A DNA stretch of 64,000 nucleotides, taken from NCBI GenBank assembly GCA_902785755.1, contig CACZZO010000005.1:1-64000 (forward strand). The letters run 5' to 3'. Below, piece after piece: positions 8,010 to 16,518 of this stretch; position 1 is the first letter of the stretch; each line of letters opens with the position of its first letter. Source of the DNA: an uncultured Bacteroidia bacterium. GTDB taxonomy: Bacteria; Bacteroidota; Bacteroidia; Bacteroidales; F082. The notes under the pieces were generated by a model, which was not told the DNA's origin, did not search any database, and saw only the letters and a program-made list of their open reading frames with translations. The position numbers and the translations under genes were made by a program.

Positions 8010-8042
8010 TATTTTTGCCGCGTTTTTTTCATTGCAAAAATA
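8010..8042. promoter_or_regulatory. Face-to-face promoter pair for the TerB-like gene and the calcium ATPase
   Basis: The plus strand has TATTTTTG at 8010-8017 reading right. The minus strand has TATTTTTG at 8035-8042 reading left. The predicted start points fall within a few bases of each other near 8024-8030, so the two polymerases would compete for the same DNA. Confidence 0.55.
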
Positions 8043-8076
8043 GAAAATTTTGACACACAAATTTAAATGTTGAAAA

Positions 8077-10866
8077 ATGGCGCGAGATTATAAGAATGGT
8101 TTGACGCATGAGGAAGTCGAGGAGAGTCGACGCATACACGGCGACAATGTTTTGACCCCGCCCAAGAAAGACCCGCTTTGGAAGCAGTTTTTGGAAAAGT
8201 TTTCCGACCCGATTATTCGTATCTTACTGATAGCGTTATTGTTATCAGTTGCGGTTTCGTTATATCAATTGTTCACGGGTGCCGAGGGCATGTCGGTGCT
8301 TTTGGAGCCGTTGGGCATTTTTGTGGCAGTGATGTTGGCCACCACGGTGGGCTTCTTTTTTGAGGTGAGCGCCAACAAGAAATTCGACATTTTGAACCAG
8401 ACCGAGGATGAAAAAATGGTGACAGTGTTTCGCGACGGCCTGATTCAACGCATTGAACGTAAGGAAGTTGTGGTGGGCGATTCGGTGGTCATCGAAACGG
8501 GTGACGAGGTGCCTGCCGATGGCGTTTTGATGGAGGCTATCTCGCTGAGAGTGAACGAATCCGACCTGACGGGCGAGCCTTCGTGTAGCAAGACCACGGA
8601 AGAAGCCGATTTCAACCACGAGGCGACTTACCCTTCCAACTACATCTGTCGCGGCAGTTCGGTGATGGAAGGCCACGGCTTGTTTGTGGTCGAGAAGGTT
8701 GGCGATGCCACGGAATGGGGCAAGGTGTTTCAGGGGGCGCAAATCGACAATAAAGTGAAAACGCCTCTGAATGAGCAACTTGACCGATTAGGAAACGGCA
8801 TCACGATTGCCAGTTATGTCATCGCGGGCTTGATTGGGGTTTTGCGCATGGTGATGTATTTCGTTTATGCTGACGACGGCCCCTTCGATTGGATGAATTT
8901 CGCCCGCTATACGCTTAATACTCTGATGATTGCGGTCACGCTGATTGTGGTGGCCGTGCCGGAAGGATTGCCGATGAGCGTTACGCTGAGTTTGGCCTTG
9001 AGCATGAAAAGGATGCTGGAAACCAACAACTTGGTTAGGAAAATGCACGCTTGCGAAACGATGGGTGCCGCCACGGTGATTTGTTCCGACAAAACCGGTA
9101 CCTTGACCAAAAACCGCATGAGCTTGGGCGACAGTTACTTTTTCGGTTTGCGTAATGGCCTGTTGGACAATTCGGAAGTGGGCAAGCTGATCAAGGAGGG
9201 CATTGCCATCAATTCCACCGCTTTCTTGGACTACAGCGACAAGCAAAAGGTGAAAGTGGTCGGCAATCCGACCGAAGGCGCTTTGTTGCTTTGGCTTTTC
9301 GACCATAGCGTTGACTTCGTTAGAATCCGCGATAACACTAAGATTGTCAAACAGTTGCCTTTCACGACCAAGTACAAGTATATGGCTACGGTGGTGAAGA
9401 CTCCATTTTCGGGCGAGTATCTGTTGTTTGTGAAGGGTGCTCCGGAAATCATAATGAAACGTTGCGTTACGGCAAAAATGGCTGACAGTGAGGCTGGTAT
9501 CCATTGGGTGAAAAAGGAAGTGGAGGACAAACTTCAAGAATATCAGAGCAAGGCCATGCGCACGTTGGGCTTCGCCTATCGGTATCTTACCGAAGAAGAG
9601 ATGGAGCATGTGTTTGAGAATGGCAAGTTGCAGTTGGAAGACCTTTGCTTCCTCGGCATTGTGGGTATCATCGACCCGATTCGTGACGACGTGGCCGACT
9701 CCATCCAAGACTGCCTCAATGCGGGCATCAACATCAAGATTGTGACGGGCGACACACCCGGAACAGCTATGGAAATCGGTAGGCAGGTGGGATTGTGGAC
9801 AGAAGAAGATGATGTTGAGCGACAGATGATTACGGGAAAGCAATTCAATCTTTTGACTGATGACGAACTGAGGGAACGCATTGGCGACTTGAAAATCATG
9901 TCGCGGGCGCGTCCTTCCGACAAGGAACGTCTCGTGCGCCTGTTGCAGGAGCAAGGTGAGGTGGTGGCCGTCACCGGCGACGGCACCAACGACGCACCCG
10001 CCTTGAACAGGGCGCAAATCGGCCTCTCGATGGGCGACGGCACTTCGGTGGCCAAGGAAGCCAGCGACATCACCATCCTCGACAACTCGTTTAAGAGCAT
10101 TGCCCGCGCCGTGATGTGGGGACGCTCGCTATACCTTAACATCCAGCGTTTTATCCTGTTCCAAATGACCATCAACGTGGCGGCTTGCCTCATCGTTTTG
10201 CTCGGTGCGGTGATGGGAACGGATTCGCCTCTCACCGTGACCCAGATGCTGTGGATCAATCTCATCATGGACACTTTTGCAGCTATGGCTTTGGCTTCGC
10301 TGCCTCCCGACCACAGCGTTTTGAAGGACAAACCCCGCTCGCGCACGGCATTCATCATCACTAAGGATATGGGGCGGCGCATCTTTGGCGTGGGATTGTT
10401 GTTCGTGGCGGTTTTGTTTGGCTTCATCCAATATTTCATGCACTGCCATGTCGACTCGTTGACGGAGTTTTGTTTCCGAGATTACCTTGTGAGTTATTTT
10501 AATTTCCATCATGAGGGCGGCAATTTCACCCCGAAAGAACTTTCGCTGCTGTTCACCATTTTTGTCTTCATGCAGTTTTGGAACATCTTCAATGCCAAGG
10601 CTTACCATACTATGGACTCGGCGTTTAAGGGCTTGCTCAACAAGGACATAAGGCGCGGTTTTGGCCTCACCATATTAATAATAGCTCTCGGCCAAATTTT
10701 CATCATCACTTTCGGCGGTGAAATGTTCAGTGTGGTGCCCTTGCCTTTCGACGAATGGGTGCGCATCATCATCGGAACCTCGCTGATTTTGTGGTTGGGC
10801 GAGTTGGAAAGGTGGGTGCATAGGATTAAGACGCGGTCATCTTCCAGTCCTCAATCCGCCGCGTAG
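8077..10866 (+). CDS. Calcium-translocating P-type ATPase (PMCA-like)
   Basis: The 929-residue protein is a P2-type cation ATPase. Motifs in order: N-terminal actuator region with LTGEPSC (TGES-like), the ion-binding helix VAVPEGLPM (about 294-302), the phosphorylation site CSDKTGTLT (Asp about 338), the nucleotide-domain KGAPE, the hinge TGDGTNDAPAL (about 634) and a C-terminal bundle with MLWINLIMDTFAAMALA. VPEGLP and the length fit calcium rather than heavy-metal pumps: no CxxC metal-binding domain is present. It would export calcium across the inner membrane. Its promoter faces that of the TerB-like gene. Confidence 0.93.
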   Translation: MARDYKNGLTHEEVEESRRIHGDNVLTPPKKDPLWKQFLEKFSDPIIRILLIALLLSVAVSLYQLFTGAEGMSVLLEPLGIFVAVMLATTVGFFFEVSANKKFDILNQTEDEKMVTVFRDGLIQRIERKEVVVGDSVVIETGDEVPADGVLMEAISLRVNESDLTGEPSCSKTTEEADFNHEATYPSNYICRGSSVMEGHGLFVVEKVGDATEWGKVFQGAQIDNKVKTPLNEQLDRLGNGITIASYVIAGLIGVLRMVMYFVYADDGPFDWMNFARYTLNTLMIAVTLIVVAVPEGLPMSVTLSLALSMKRMLETNNLVRKMHACETMGAATVICSDKTGTLTKNRMSLGDSYFFGLRNGLLDNSEVGKLIKEGIAINSTAFLDYSDKQKVKVVGNPTEGALLLWLFDHSVDFVRIRDNTKIVKQLPFTTKYKYMATVVKTPFSGEYLLFVKGAPEIIMKRCVTAKMADSEAGIHWVKKEVEDKLQEYQSKAMRTLGFAYRYLTEEEMEHVFENGKLQLEDLCFLGIVGIIDPIRDDVADSIQDCLNAGINIKIVTGDTPGTAMEIGRQVGLWTEEDDVERQMITGKQFNLLTDDELRERIGDLKIMSRARPSDKERLVRLLQEQGEVVAVTGDGTNDAPALNRAQIGLSMGDGTSVAKEASDITILDNSFKSIARAVMWGRSLYLNIQRFILFQMTINVAACLIVLLGAVMGTDSPLTVTQMLWINLIMDTFAAMALASLPPDHSVLKDKPRSRTAFIITKDMGRRIFGVGLLFVAVLFGFIQYFMHCHVDSLTEFCFRDYLVSYFNFHHEGGNFTPKELSLLFTIFVFMQFWNIFNAKAYHTMDSAFKGLLNKDIRRGFGLTILIIALGQIFIITFGGEMFSVVPLPFDEWVRIIIGTSLILWLGELERWVHRIKTRSSSSPQSAA

Positions 10867-10878
10867 TGCTGGAGAAGT

Positions 10879-11046
10879 TCGTTGTTAACATGAATTTCCA
10901 TTAATTGGCCATGAATTTTCAAAAATAATTCCTGAAAAATTCTTGATACATTTATGGTCATTCGTGTTGAAAAACAAGATCCACAAAAGATTTGTTGCTT
11001 TCTTTTCAAAAGCAATTGTTTTTCTTCCTATTTTTGCCCCAACAAA
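10879..11046 (+). repeat. Direct repeat copy 1 carrying a promoter
   Basis: This ~168-bp segment recurs at 11980-12172 with high identity. Shared blocks include TTCGTTGT, GAATTTCCAT, AATTGGCCATGAA, TACATTTATGGTCATTCGTG, AAAAGATTTGTTGCTTTCTT and TTTTTCTTCCTATTTTTGCC. The last block includes a perfect -7 box (TATTTTTG, 11029-11036), so the repeat ends in a promoter pointing at the Abi-family gene. Confidence 0.8.
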
Positions 11047-11099
11047 CACACTAAACCACCGACAACAGGCAGATAATCTCCCAAATTCGAGAGTTTTTT

Positions 11100-11788
11100 A
11101 TGAAATACAGAGAAATCGAAGATATATTTTCATCTATGCGGATGCAAAAGTATGTGCAGGCATGCGGCGGTGACACTCGGCGAGCGATGACACTATATCG
11201 CTATAACCTGAAACTCTCGCAGGAGATGTTCACGATGGTCAGTTGCTTTGAGGTGGCGTTACGCAATCGTATTGATAAACAAATGACTTTTCATCTCGGC
11301 AATGACTGGCTGCGTGATGCCATTTTGCCAAACGGTGCTTTGTATTATGACCATAGAGTGGACAAAACGCGAAAAATCATTGAAAAAGCATATAATGAAC
11401 TGATGCGAGGTAACGCCTACACCCATTGGAAATTGCTTTCAGAAATGGAGTTTGGTGTTTGGAAATACATGTTTTCCAATGCTGTATATGCTTGGGGCAG
11501 ATACTTTTGCGGATTTTCCCTAACAAGCCACTATCTTCTCGTCAACAACAATATGACAATTCGTACATATTCCAAGAACTTGATTACATAAACAAATTGC
11601 GTAATCGCATAGCCCATCACGAACCCATCTGTTTTAACCAATCTTCTGTGGCCATAGACACCTCGTATGCTCTTAACCAGTATGCCCGAATGATGCGGCT
11701 TTTCCAATGGATGGATATTGATGGAGTATCTTTGATGTTTGGGCTTGACCATGTGGGCGATGCGTGTTCTAAAATCATGTGTTTATAA
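11100..11788 (+). pseudogene. Abi-family (Abi_2-like, HEPN) protein, frameshifted
   Basis: The first frame (11100-11591) begins MKYREIEDIFSSMRMQKY and carries the Abi-like LYRYNLKLSQEMFTM and FEVALRNRIDKQM. The family continues in the other frame after a -1 shift near 11500-11515, with LLRIFPNKPLSSRQQQ and INKLRNRIAHHEPIC, which contains the HEPN RNase-type motif (RNRIAH). The intact ancestor would be about 229 residues. As written, the catalytic-looking motif is out of frame, so the gene is broken or a base was miscalled. No convincing slippery heptamer is seen at the junction. Abi-family genes act in phage exclusion or as toxins. It lies between two promoter-bearing direct repeats. Confidence 0.7.
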
Positions 11789-11844
11789 AATAGGTTTCGA
11801 GAAAAAAAGTTACTCTATTTGTTGCGGGATATGAAAAAAACTTC

Positions 11845-11852
11845 TATTTTTG
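11845..11852 (+). promoter_or_regulatory. -7 promoter box (TATTTTTG) of a very short RNA
   Basis: A perfect TATTTTTGCA with a TTG at 11822-11824, 20 bases upstream, where the -33 element is expected. Confidence 0.55.
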
Positions 11853-11857
11853 CAACG

Positions 11858-11908
11858 TTGATTCCCGGCAGCCTCTGATTCGTCAAGCTGTCGGGTCTGT
11901 TTTTATCT
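11858..11908 (+). ncRNA. Candidate ~50-nt RNA: promoter followed at once by a terminator hairpin
   Basis: About 12 bases after the promoter box, CCCGGCAGC (11864-11872) pairs with GCTGTCGGG (11887-11895): nine pairs with one G-U, loop of 14. TCTGTTTTTATC follows, a good intrinsic terminator. No ORF is served by this promoter before the terminator. It could be a tiny RNA, or a terminator for the Abi transcript that happens to lie behind a promoter-like sequence. Confidence 0.5.
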
Positions 11909-11979
11909 CCTTATCAATCATATTGGAAACAAATCTGCCACAAATCTTGCATAAATGATGGTTCGCGGAATGTGCATTT

Positions 11980-12172
11980 TTCGTTGTAAACACGAATTTC
12001 CATGAATTGGCCATGAAATCGAAGATTAGACGAAGTCAATTTTCAAAAATAATATCTGAAAAATTCGTGATACATTTATGGTCATTCGTGTTGAAAACAA
12101 GATTCACAAAAGATTTGTTGCTTTCTTTTCCAAAGCAATCGTTTTTCTTCCTATTTTTGCCCCCGACAAACA
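11980..12172 (+). repeat. Direct repeat copy 2 carrying a promoter
   Basis: This is the second copy of the 10879-11046 segment. It differs by scattered substitutions and by about 22-24 extra bases (around 12019-12041, GAAGATTAGACGAAGTCA). It also ends in TATTTTTG (12152-12159), here pointing at the structured element and the T9SS gene. Confidence 0.8.
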
Positions 12173-12253
12173 AAACATAAGTCTAACCAAACAATTATCG
12201 AATGAACAAAGCGCATTGGGCGCAACCGACTGAAATAGAAATTAAAAAAATAG

Positions 12254-12408
12254 CAATTGTGCTGTTCTTGACACTCATTTACCACTGTGTCCCTTCGGGG
12301 ACACTTCACAAGAACAAGTTGACAAATGCCGTGTTGTACGGCGTGGAATAACTTGTTAGTGAAGTGGGCGTGGTAACCCGAGTGTCAGACAAGAAATTGA
12401 TTCCACGC
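12254..12408 (+). ncRNA. Candidate structured RNA, about 155 nt, multibranched with a pseudoknot
   Basis: All helices are visible by eye. P1: TTCTTG/CAAGAA (12265-12270 with 12390-12395) and ACACTC/GAGTGT (12271-12276 with 12380-12385), with a CAGA bulge. P2: TTACCAC/GTGGTAA (12279-12285 with 12370-12376). P3: GTGTCCC-TTCG-GGGACAC (12287-12304), a cUUCGg tetraloop. P4: TTCAC/GTGAA (12305-12309 with 12359-12363). P5: AACAAGTT/AACTTGTT (12313-12320 with 12350-12357). P6: GCCGT/ACGGC (12328-12332 with 12338-12342). Pseudoknot: GCGTGGAAT (12341-12349) with ATTCCACGC (12400-12408), nine pairs. I recognise no known class. It could be a cis-acting leader read from the 12152 promoter, an independent RNA, or a foldback mobile element. 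Confidence 0.6.
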
Positions 12409-12416
12409 TATTTTTG
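12409..12416 (+). promoter_or_regulatory. -7 promoter box (TATTTTTG) next to the T9SS gene
   Basis: TATTTTTG begins at the base after the pseudoknot strand ends and 44 bases before the ATG at 12460. If used, the large gene would be transcribed without the structured element. If the upstream promoter (12152) is used, the element becomes part of a ~300-nt leader. Confidence 0.5.
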
Positions 12417-12459
12417 TCAATAGAAAACATAAAATAAGTATAACTAAAAAAATAACACT

Positions 12460-15400
12460 ATGAAAAAGAGAATTTTACAAATGAAATGGACGAAAAGAAT
12501 CGTCTTGATTGCCCTGCTGCTTGGTGTGGTAGGAATGATGAAGGGATATACCTACAATATTACGATAGGTAGTATCTCAAACGGCACAGTGGTCGCCAAC
12601 CCTACGATTGCTGATGCTGGAGAATTGGTGACACTTACCGCAACCCCTGGATCAGATATTGCTTCTGAGTATTTTCTCCAAAGCTGGTCTGTTATAGATG
12701 GAGATAGTATAAGTATTACCGTTACACAAGGAGACAACCCCAACATAGGTACTTTCATTATGCCTTCAAGCGATGTGACTGTAACAGCTACATTTGAAAG
12801 AGTTTATTTATTGTATTTGGTTTATGGAGATATTCAAGCGAGAGAGACTTTGATGCCGCATTTAGGAGCAACTCATAATATTGAATATGAACAATTACCT
12901 GATATAGAATCACATGTAGGTTGGTGGCGATCCGATCATCTTAGAACTAATGGCTTTTTGGCTTTGGGTCGAAACGAGAAAGAAGGATTTCAGATTTTCT
13001 TCCGTGAACAGGAAAAGGAACGTAATTTAAGGATTGAGGTTGGTCAGTTCCTTAATAATAGTAATGAGGAACTCCAACATTCACTTTATTACGAAGAGTT
13101 TTTCTATGATAATGTTTATACGGCTGATTCATTGGCAGAAGCATTAGTGCCTTATTCAGGAACTTCGAAAAAGACATCAATTGGGCATAACAAAATGTTT
13201 TATGTAGAATTGTATTCTGCAAAGAACCAAACACCCGGAGAATACTATTCAACAATTACAGTGTATGATGGAAACGATGCGATTGCCACCAGAACGGTTA
13301 CTGCTAAAGTTTGGAATTTTTCTTTACCAGAAGGCCATTATTCGGAAGTGGTTATGGGTTTATATAACCGAAATTCAGGCTATGGTGGAACAAGCAGTTT
13401 CCTTACTTTGAATGGAGTCAATGTAGATGAAGGTGGAGATGTTGCGGAAACCGATTTGCCTGTCGCAAAACAGATTTTGGATGGTTATCAGGAGTGTTTG
13501 CTCGAACATGGTGTGAGTACATACGAAATTCCCCGTTGGAAAATGGCTGATGACCCTAAAGCCGCAGAATTGACAATGGCCGACCCGCGCCGTAAAGTGT
13601 TTGAGGTGCCAGTCCATTCGTATGATTTATCCGGTTCCTCTTTCAATTCTAATGCCCAAAGTGTAATTAATCAATATAAAGATATAGTTTATGATAATGC
13701 GTTTTTGAAAGACAAGGCGTTTTTCTATCCTATGGATGAGCCTGATTGGAATAATGATGAACGTGTGGGTCAATTTAACAAAGTTTGTGCGGCTTTGTCC
13801 GAAAATTGGCCAAATTACCATGCAGTCATTCCTTTTAATGGGAATTATGGCCAAACTGTTGAATTGTTTGATGGAAATATAGATATTCTTTGTCCAAATC
13901 AAGACTTCTTTGATCCTTGGTCATCTGCAGGCATTGATATTTCTGAATCTAATCTTCAGGATTTTAAGGATCGTAATCACACTTGGCGCTATCAAGGAGG
14001 TTCTTTGTGCGGGGGAATCTATGCGTATATTCCACCGATGATGTCTGTTGGTGTTATGCGTCGTATTTTGTTTTGGCAGCAAAGAAAAATAGATAGCGAT
14101 GGTTTTCTTAATTGGAATTGTGCTTTTCTGCCAAGAAATTGGGAAAAAAAGGTTTTTCCAGTATCAGGAGGAATCCAAACAGGCAACGGTGATGGTATTT
14201 TGCTTTATCCGGGAACTATGTTTGGGCAGGATGCGAATACTCCAATAGTCTCTTTGCGTTTGAAACAATTGGCTTCAGGCATAGATGATTACGACTATCT
14301 TACCTTGACAAAAGAGTTTGTTGGTGAGGAAGAATTAAATGCACGGCTTTCATACATTTTTGGCAATCCAGATTATTTATGTAATATAATAAACAGAGAA
14401 ACAGGTTTTGTAGGATGGTCCTGTCAGTTTCTACAAATTGCCCGTTATAATATGGGCGAAGCCCTTAGTGCCGCCAACACCGAGCACGACTGGGGCGAAT
14501 GGCAAACTGCCGTGCTTCCCGACGAAACCCATGATGGTTTGGAAATCCGTGCTTGCTCGCATTGCGGCACTCAGGAAAGCCGCCCCAAGACCTATTCTTC
14601 CTTGTACCGTTTTGAGGGAACCGTAGACAACCAATGGGCGAACCTCAACAATTGGGCAAACAATCCTGAAACGCTTCCTGCACAAGGTGAAGCCGTGGTC
14701 ATTGCACATGATTGCGAAATCGGCAGCAATACAACCCAGTTTTATGTCGTTGTGAATAACGGATTCAACTTGACAATCAATGAAGGAGCCACGCTTACTT
14801 CACAGCGTATCACTACTGAGGGGAATGCTCAAGTAATCGTTGAGGACGGCGCACAACTCAAAACCATGAGCGAGGGCGTTCAGGCCACGGTGAAGAAGAG
14901 CATTGCACCTCATAACGGCACTGGTGGATGGCATTTCGTTTCCACCTCTCTTGCCTCGGATGTCGTGCCCAGCACGAGCAACAATATCGTTTCTTCCACT
15001 GCAGGCAATTACGACCTTTATTTGTTCGACCAAAGCGAAAACCTTGAATGGCGCAACTACAAGGTTCATGGTTTCAACCTCGAAAACGGCAAAGGCTATC
15101 TCTATGCCAATAGCGAGGAGGATGTGAGCCTCGAATTTGCGGGTACGACCAACGGAAATGCTGAAAAGGGGTTCGGGCTTGCCTACGATGCCAGTGCAGA
15201 ATTACCAGGATGGAACTTGGTGGGCAATCCCTATCCGTGCAATGTCTACGCTGACAAGAGTTATTACGTATTAGATGCTATCGGCTCCATGATTGAGCCA
15301 AATACGGTTTCAAGCAACATAGCCATCGCCCCCTGCACGGGCATTATGGTGAAGGCTGAAACCACCGATGAGACGGTCACTTTCAGCAAGACGGCTCCCG

Positions 15401-16041
15401 AAACGCAAGGCCAAAACAACGGTACATTGCAAATCGCGGTAGCGGAAGCCAACACACGCAGCAATGCCATTCAGGACAAGGCCATCGTGAGCTTCAATGC
15501 GGGTGATGAGTTGGAAAAGTTCGTCTTTAATGAGGACAACGCGAAACTTTACATTCCGCAAGGCGGCAAGGAGTTTGCCATTGCCTGCTCCGAGAAATCG
15601 GGCGAAATGCCGCTGAATTTCAAGGCCACTAAGGATGGCATCTACACCCTTTCGGTGAATCCTGACAATGTGGATTTGGATTACTTGCACCTTATTGATA
15701 ATCTTACAGGCGTGGATGTGGATCTGCTGCAAACGCCTGCATATAGTTTCACGGCCAAAACGACTGACTACACTTCGCGTTTCCGCTTGGTGTTTTTTGC
15801 CAATGATGCTTCTTCAGACCCAGCGTCCGATGCGCCTTTTGCTTTCATCAGCAATGGAAGCATTGTCATCATAGGTGCCGAGGCTGATGTAGTGTTGCAA
15901 ATTGTGGATATGCAGGGACGCATTATTGTTTGTTGCGACGCGGCGCATCACATCTCTACCGATGGAATGACCTCAGGCGTGTATGTCTTGCGCCTCATCA
16001 ATGCTGACGATGTGAAGACGCAGAAGATGGTTATCGAATAA
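12460..16041 (+). CDS. Secreted GH123/DUF4091-like protein with T9SS sorting domain
   Basis: The 1193-residue protein has a signal peptide (basic start, then IVLIALLLGVVGMMKGY), an InlB-type B-repeat/Ig-like module (to about 115) and a large domain with GH123/DUF4091 features: AFFYPMDEPDW (acidic pair about residue 426), GDGILLYPGTM and LRLKQLASGIDDYDYL. Next come a cysteine motif CSHCGTQESRP (about 703), beta-rich repeats, and a T9SS type A end with VDMQGRIIV and SGVYVLRLINADDVKTQKMVIE-like closure. It would act outside the cell or on its surface; GH123 members are N-acetylgalactosaminidases, but the substrate here is unknown. Base composition changes near 14,455: AT-rich before, GC-richer after, suggesting a joined catalytic part. 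Confidence 0.75.
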   Translation: MKKRILQMKWTKRIVLIALLLGVVGMMKGYTYNITIGSISNGTVVANPTIADAGELVTLTATPGSDIASEYFLQSWSVIDGDSISITVTQGDNPNIGTFIMPSSDVTVTATFERVYLLYLVYGDIQARETLMPHLGATHNIEYEQLPDIESHVGWWRSDHLRTNGFLALGRNEKEGFQIFFREQEKERNLRIEVGQFLNNSNEELQHSLYYEEFFYDNVYTADSLAEALVPYSGTSKKTSIGHNKMFYVELYSAKNQTPGEYYSTITVYDGNDAIATRTVTAKVWNFSLPEGHYSEVVMGLYNRNSGYGGTSSFLTLNGVNVDEGGDVAETDLPVAKQILDGYQECLLEHGVSTYEIPRWKMADDPKAAELTMADPRRKVFEVPVHSYDLSGSSFNSNAQSVINQYKDIVYDNAFLKDKAFFYPMDEPDWNNDERVGQFNKVCAALSENWPNYHAVIPFNGNYGQTVELFDGNIDILCPNQDFFDPWSSAGIDISESNLQDFKDRNHTWRYQGGSLCGGIYAYIPPMMSVGVMRRILFWQQRKIDSDGFLNWNCAFLPRNWEKKVFPVSGGIQTGNGDGILLYPGTMFGQDANTPIVSLRLKQLASGIDDYDYLTLTKEFVGEEELNARLSYIFGNPDYLCNIINRETGFVGWSCQFLQIARYNMGEALSAANTEHDWGEWQTAVLPDETHDGLEIRACSHCGTQESRPKTYSSLYRFEGTVDNQWANLNNWANNPETLPAQGEAVVIAHDCEIGSNTTQFYVVVNNGFNLTINEGATLTSQRITTEGNAQVIVEDGAQLKTMSEGVQATVKKSIAPHNGTGGWHFVSTSLASDVVPSTSNNIVSSTAGNYDLYLFDQSENLEWRNYKVHGFNLENGKGYLYANSEEDVSLEFAGTTNGNAEKGFGLAYDASAELPGWNLVGNPYPCNVYADKSYYVLDAIGSMIEPNTVSSNIAIAPCTGIMVKAETTDETVTFSKTAPETQGQNNGTLQIAVAEANTRSNAIQDKAIVSFNAGDELEKFVFNEDNAKLYIPQGGKEFAIACSEKSGEMPLNFKATKDGIYTLSVNPDNVDLDYLHLIDNLTGVDVDLLQTPAYSFTAKTTDYTSRFRLVFFANDASSDPASDAPFAFISNGSIVIIGAEADVVLQIVDMQGRIIVCCDAAHHISTDGMTSGVYVLRLINADDVKTQKMVIE

Positions 16042-16098
16042 CAGGTAGGCTATGCAACAAAAAATTCAACATTCCTCATTCCACATTCAAAATTTTTA

Positions 16099-16106
16099 TA
16101 CCTTTG
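16099..16106 (+). promoter_or_regulatory. -7 promoter box (TACCTTTG) of the lipocalin-like lipoprotein gene
   Basis: TACCTTTG followed by CC, 28 bases before the ATG at 16134. It sets the start and excludes the longer ORF at 16104. Confidence 0.55.
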
Positions 16107-16133
16107 CCGCTCCAATTCAAAAGAATAGAAGAA

Positions 16134-16481
16134 ATGAATAAACGTTTGATAATTATCGCTTTAGCTTGTGTGATGGGGCTGTTTTTTGCTTCATGCTCAC
16201 GTCCTTCCATCGTTGGAACTTGGGTTGAACCTGCCGCTGAGGGCAGTCTTATTGGCGATGTGGGCTTCACTTTGCTCGAAAACGGCGATGTCGTGTCCAT
16301 CAACACGGGCTTCAGGGAGTACAAGACTTGGGAGAAGGTCGGCGATAAGTTGATTCTCAACGGAGTGACCAATGGAAGCGTCCAAAGCAGTTTCGCCGAC
16401 ACCAATACGATTATCTCGCTTGACGAGAAGCAGTTGGTCATCGGTCAGGACGGCTATTCCGTGACCTACCAAAGAAGATAA
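16134..16481 (+). CDS. Small lipocalin-like lipoprotein
   Basis: The 115-residue product has a lipoprotein signal (LIIIALACVMGLFFASC, lipid-modified Cys about residue 22) followed by SIVGTWVEP, a typical opening of the lipocalin-like proteins common in Bacteroidota. The rest alternates short beta strands. It should be an envelope lipoprotein of about 90 mature residues. The specific ligand is unknown. It is followed 37 bases later by carbamate kinase, with no visible terminator, so cotranscription is possible. Confidence 0.65.
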   Translation: MNKRLIIIALACVMGLFFASCSRPSIVGTWVEPAAEGSLIGDVGFTLLENGDVVSINTGFREYKTWEKVGDKLILNGVTNGSVQSSFADTNTIISLDEKQLVIGQDGYSVTYQRR

Positions 16482-16518
16482 ATTTTTAATTTAAATACTA
16501 AATCTTAAATAACGAATA

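Noticed and set aside
8788..10017. 409-codon ORF on the minus strand inside the calcium ATPase gene
   Set aside because: It is the reverse-complement frame of a well-matched P-type ATPase; its His-rich sequence is typical of such shadow frames.
11100..11591. Programmed -1 frameshift in the Abi gene
   Set aside because: I found no X-XXY-YYZ slippery heptamer in the correct frame near the junction.
12254..12408. Cobalamin, TPP or another known riboswitch
   Set aside because: The B12 box, the THI box and other conserved cores were not found, and the downstream gene is a secreted protein, not a transporter or biosynthetic gene.
12254..12408. Retron or TnpB-associated guide RNA
   Set aside because: No reverse transcriptase, TnpB/IS605 or Cas gene lies in the window.
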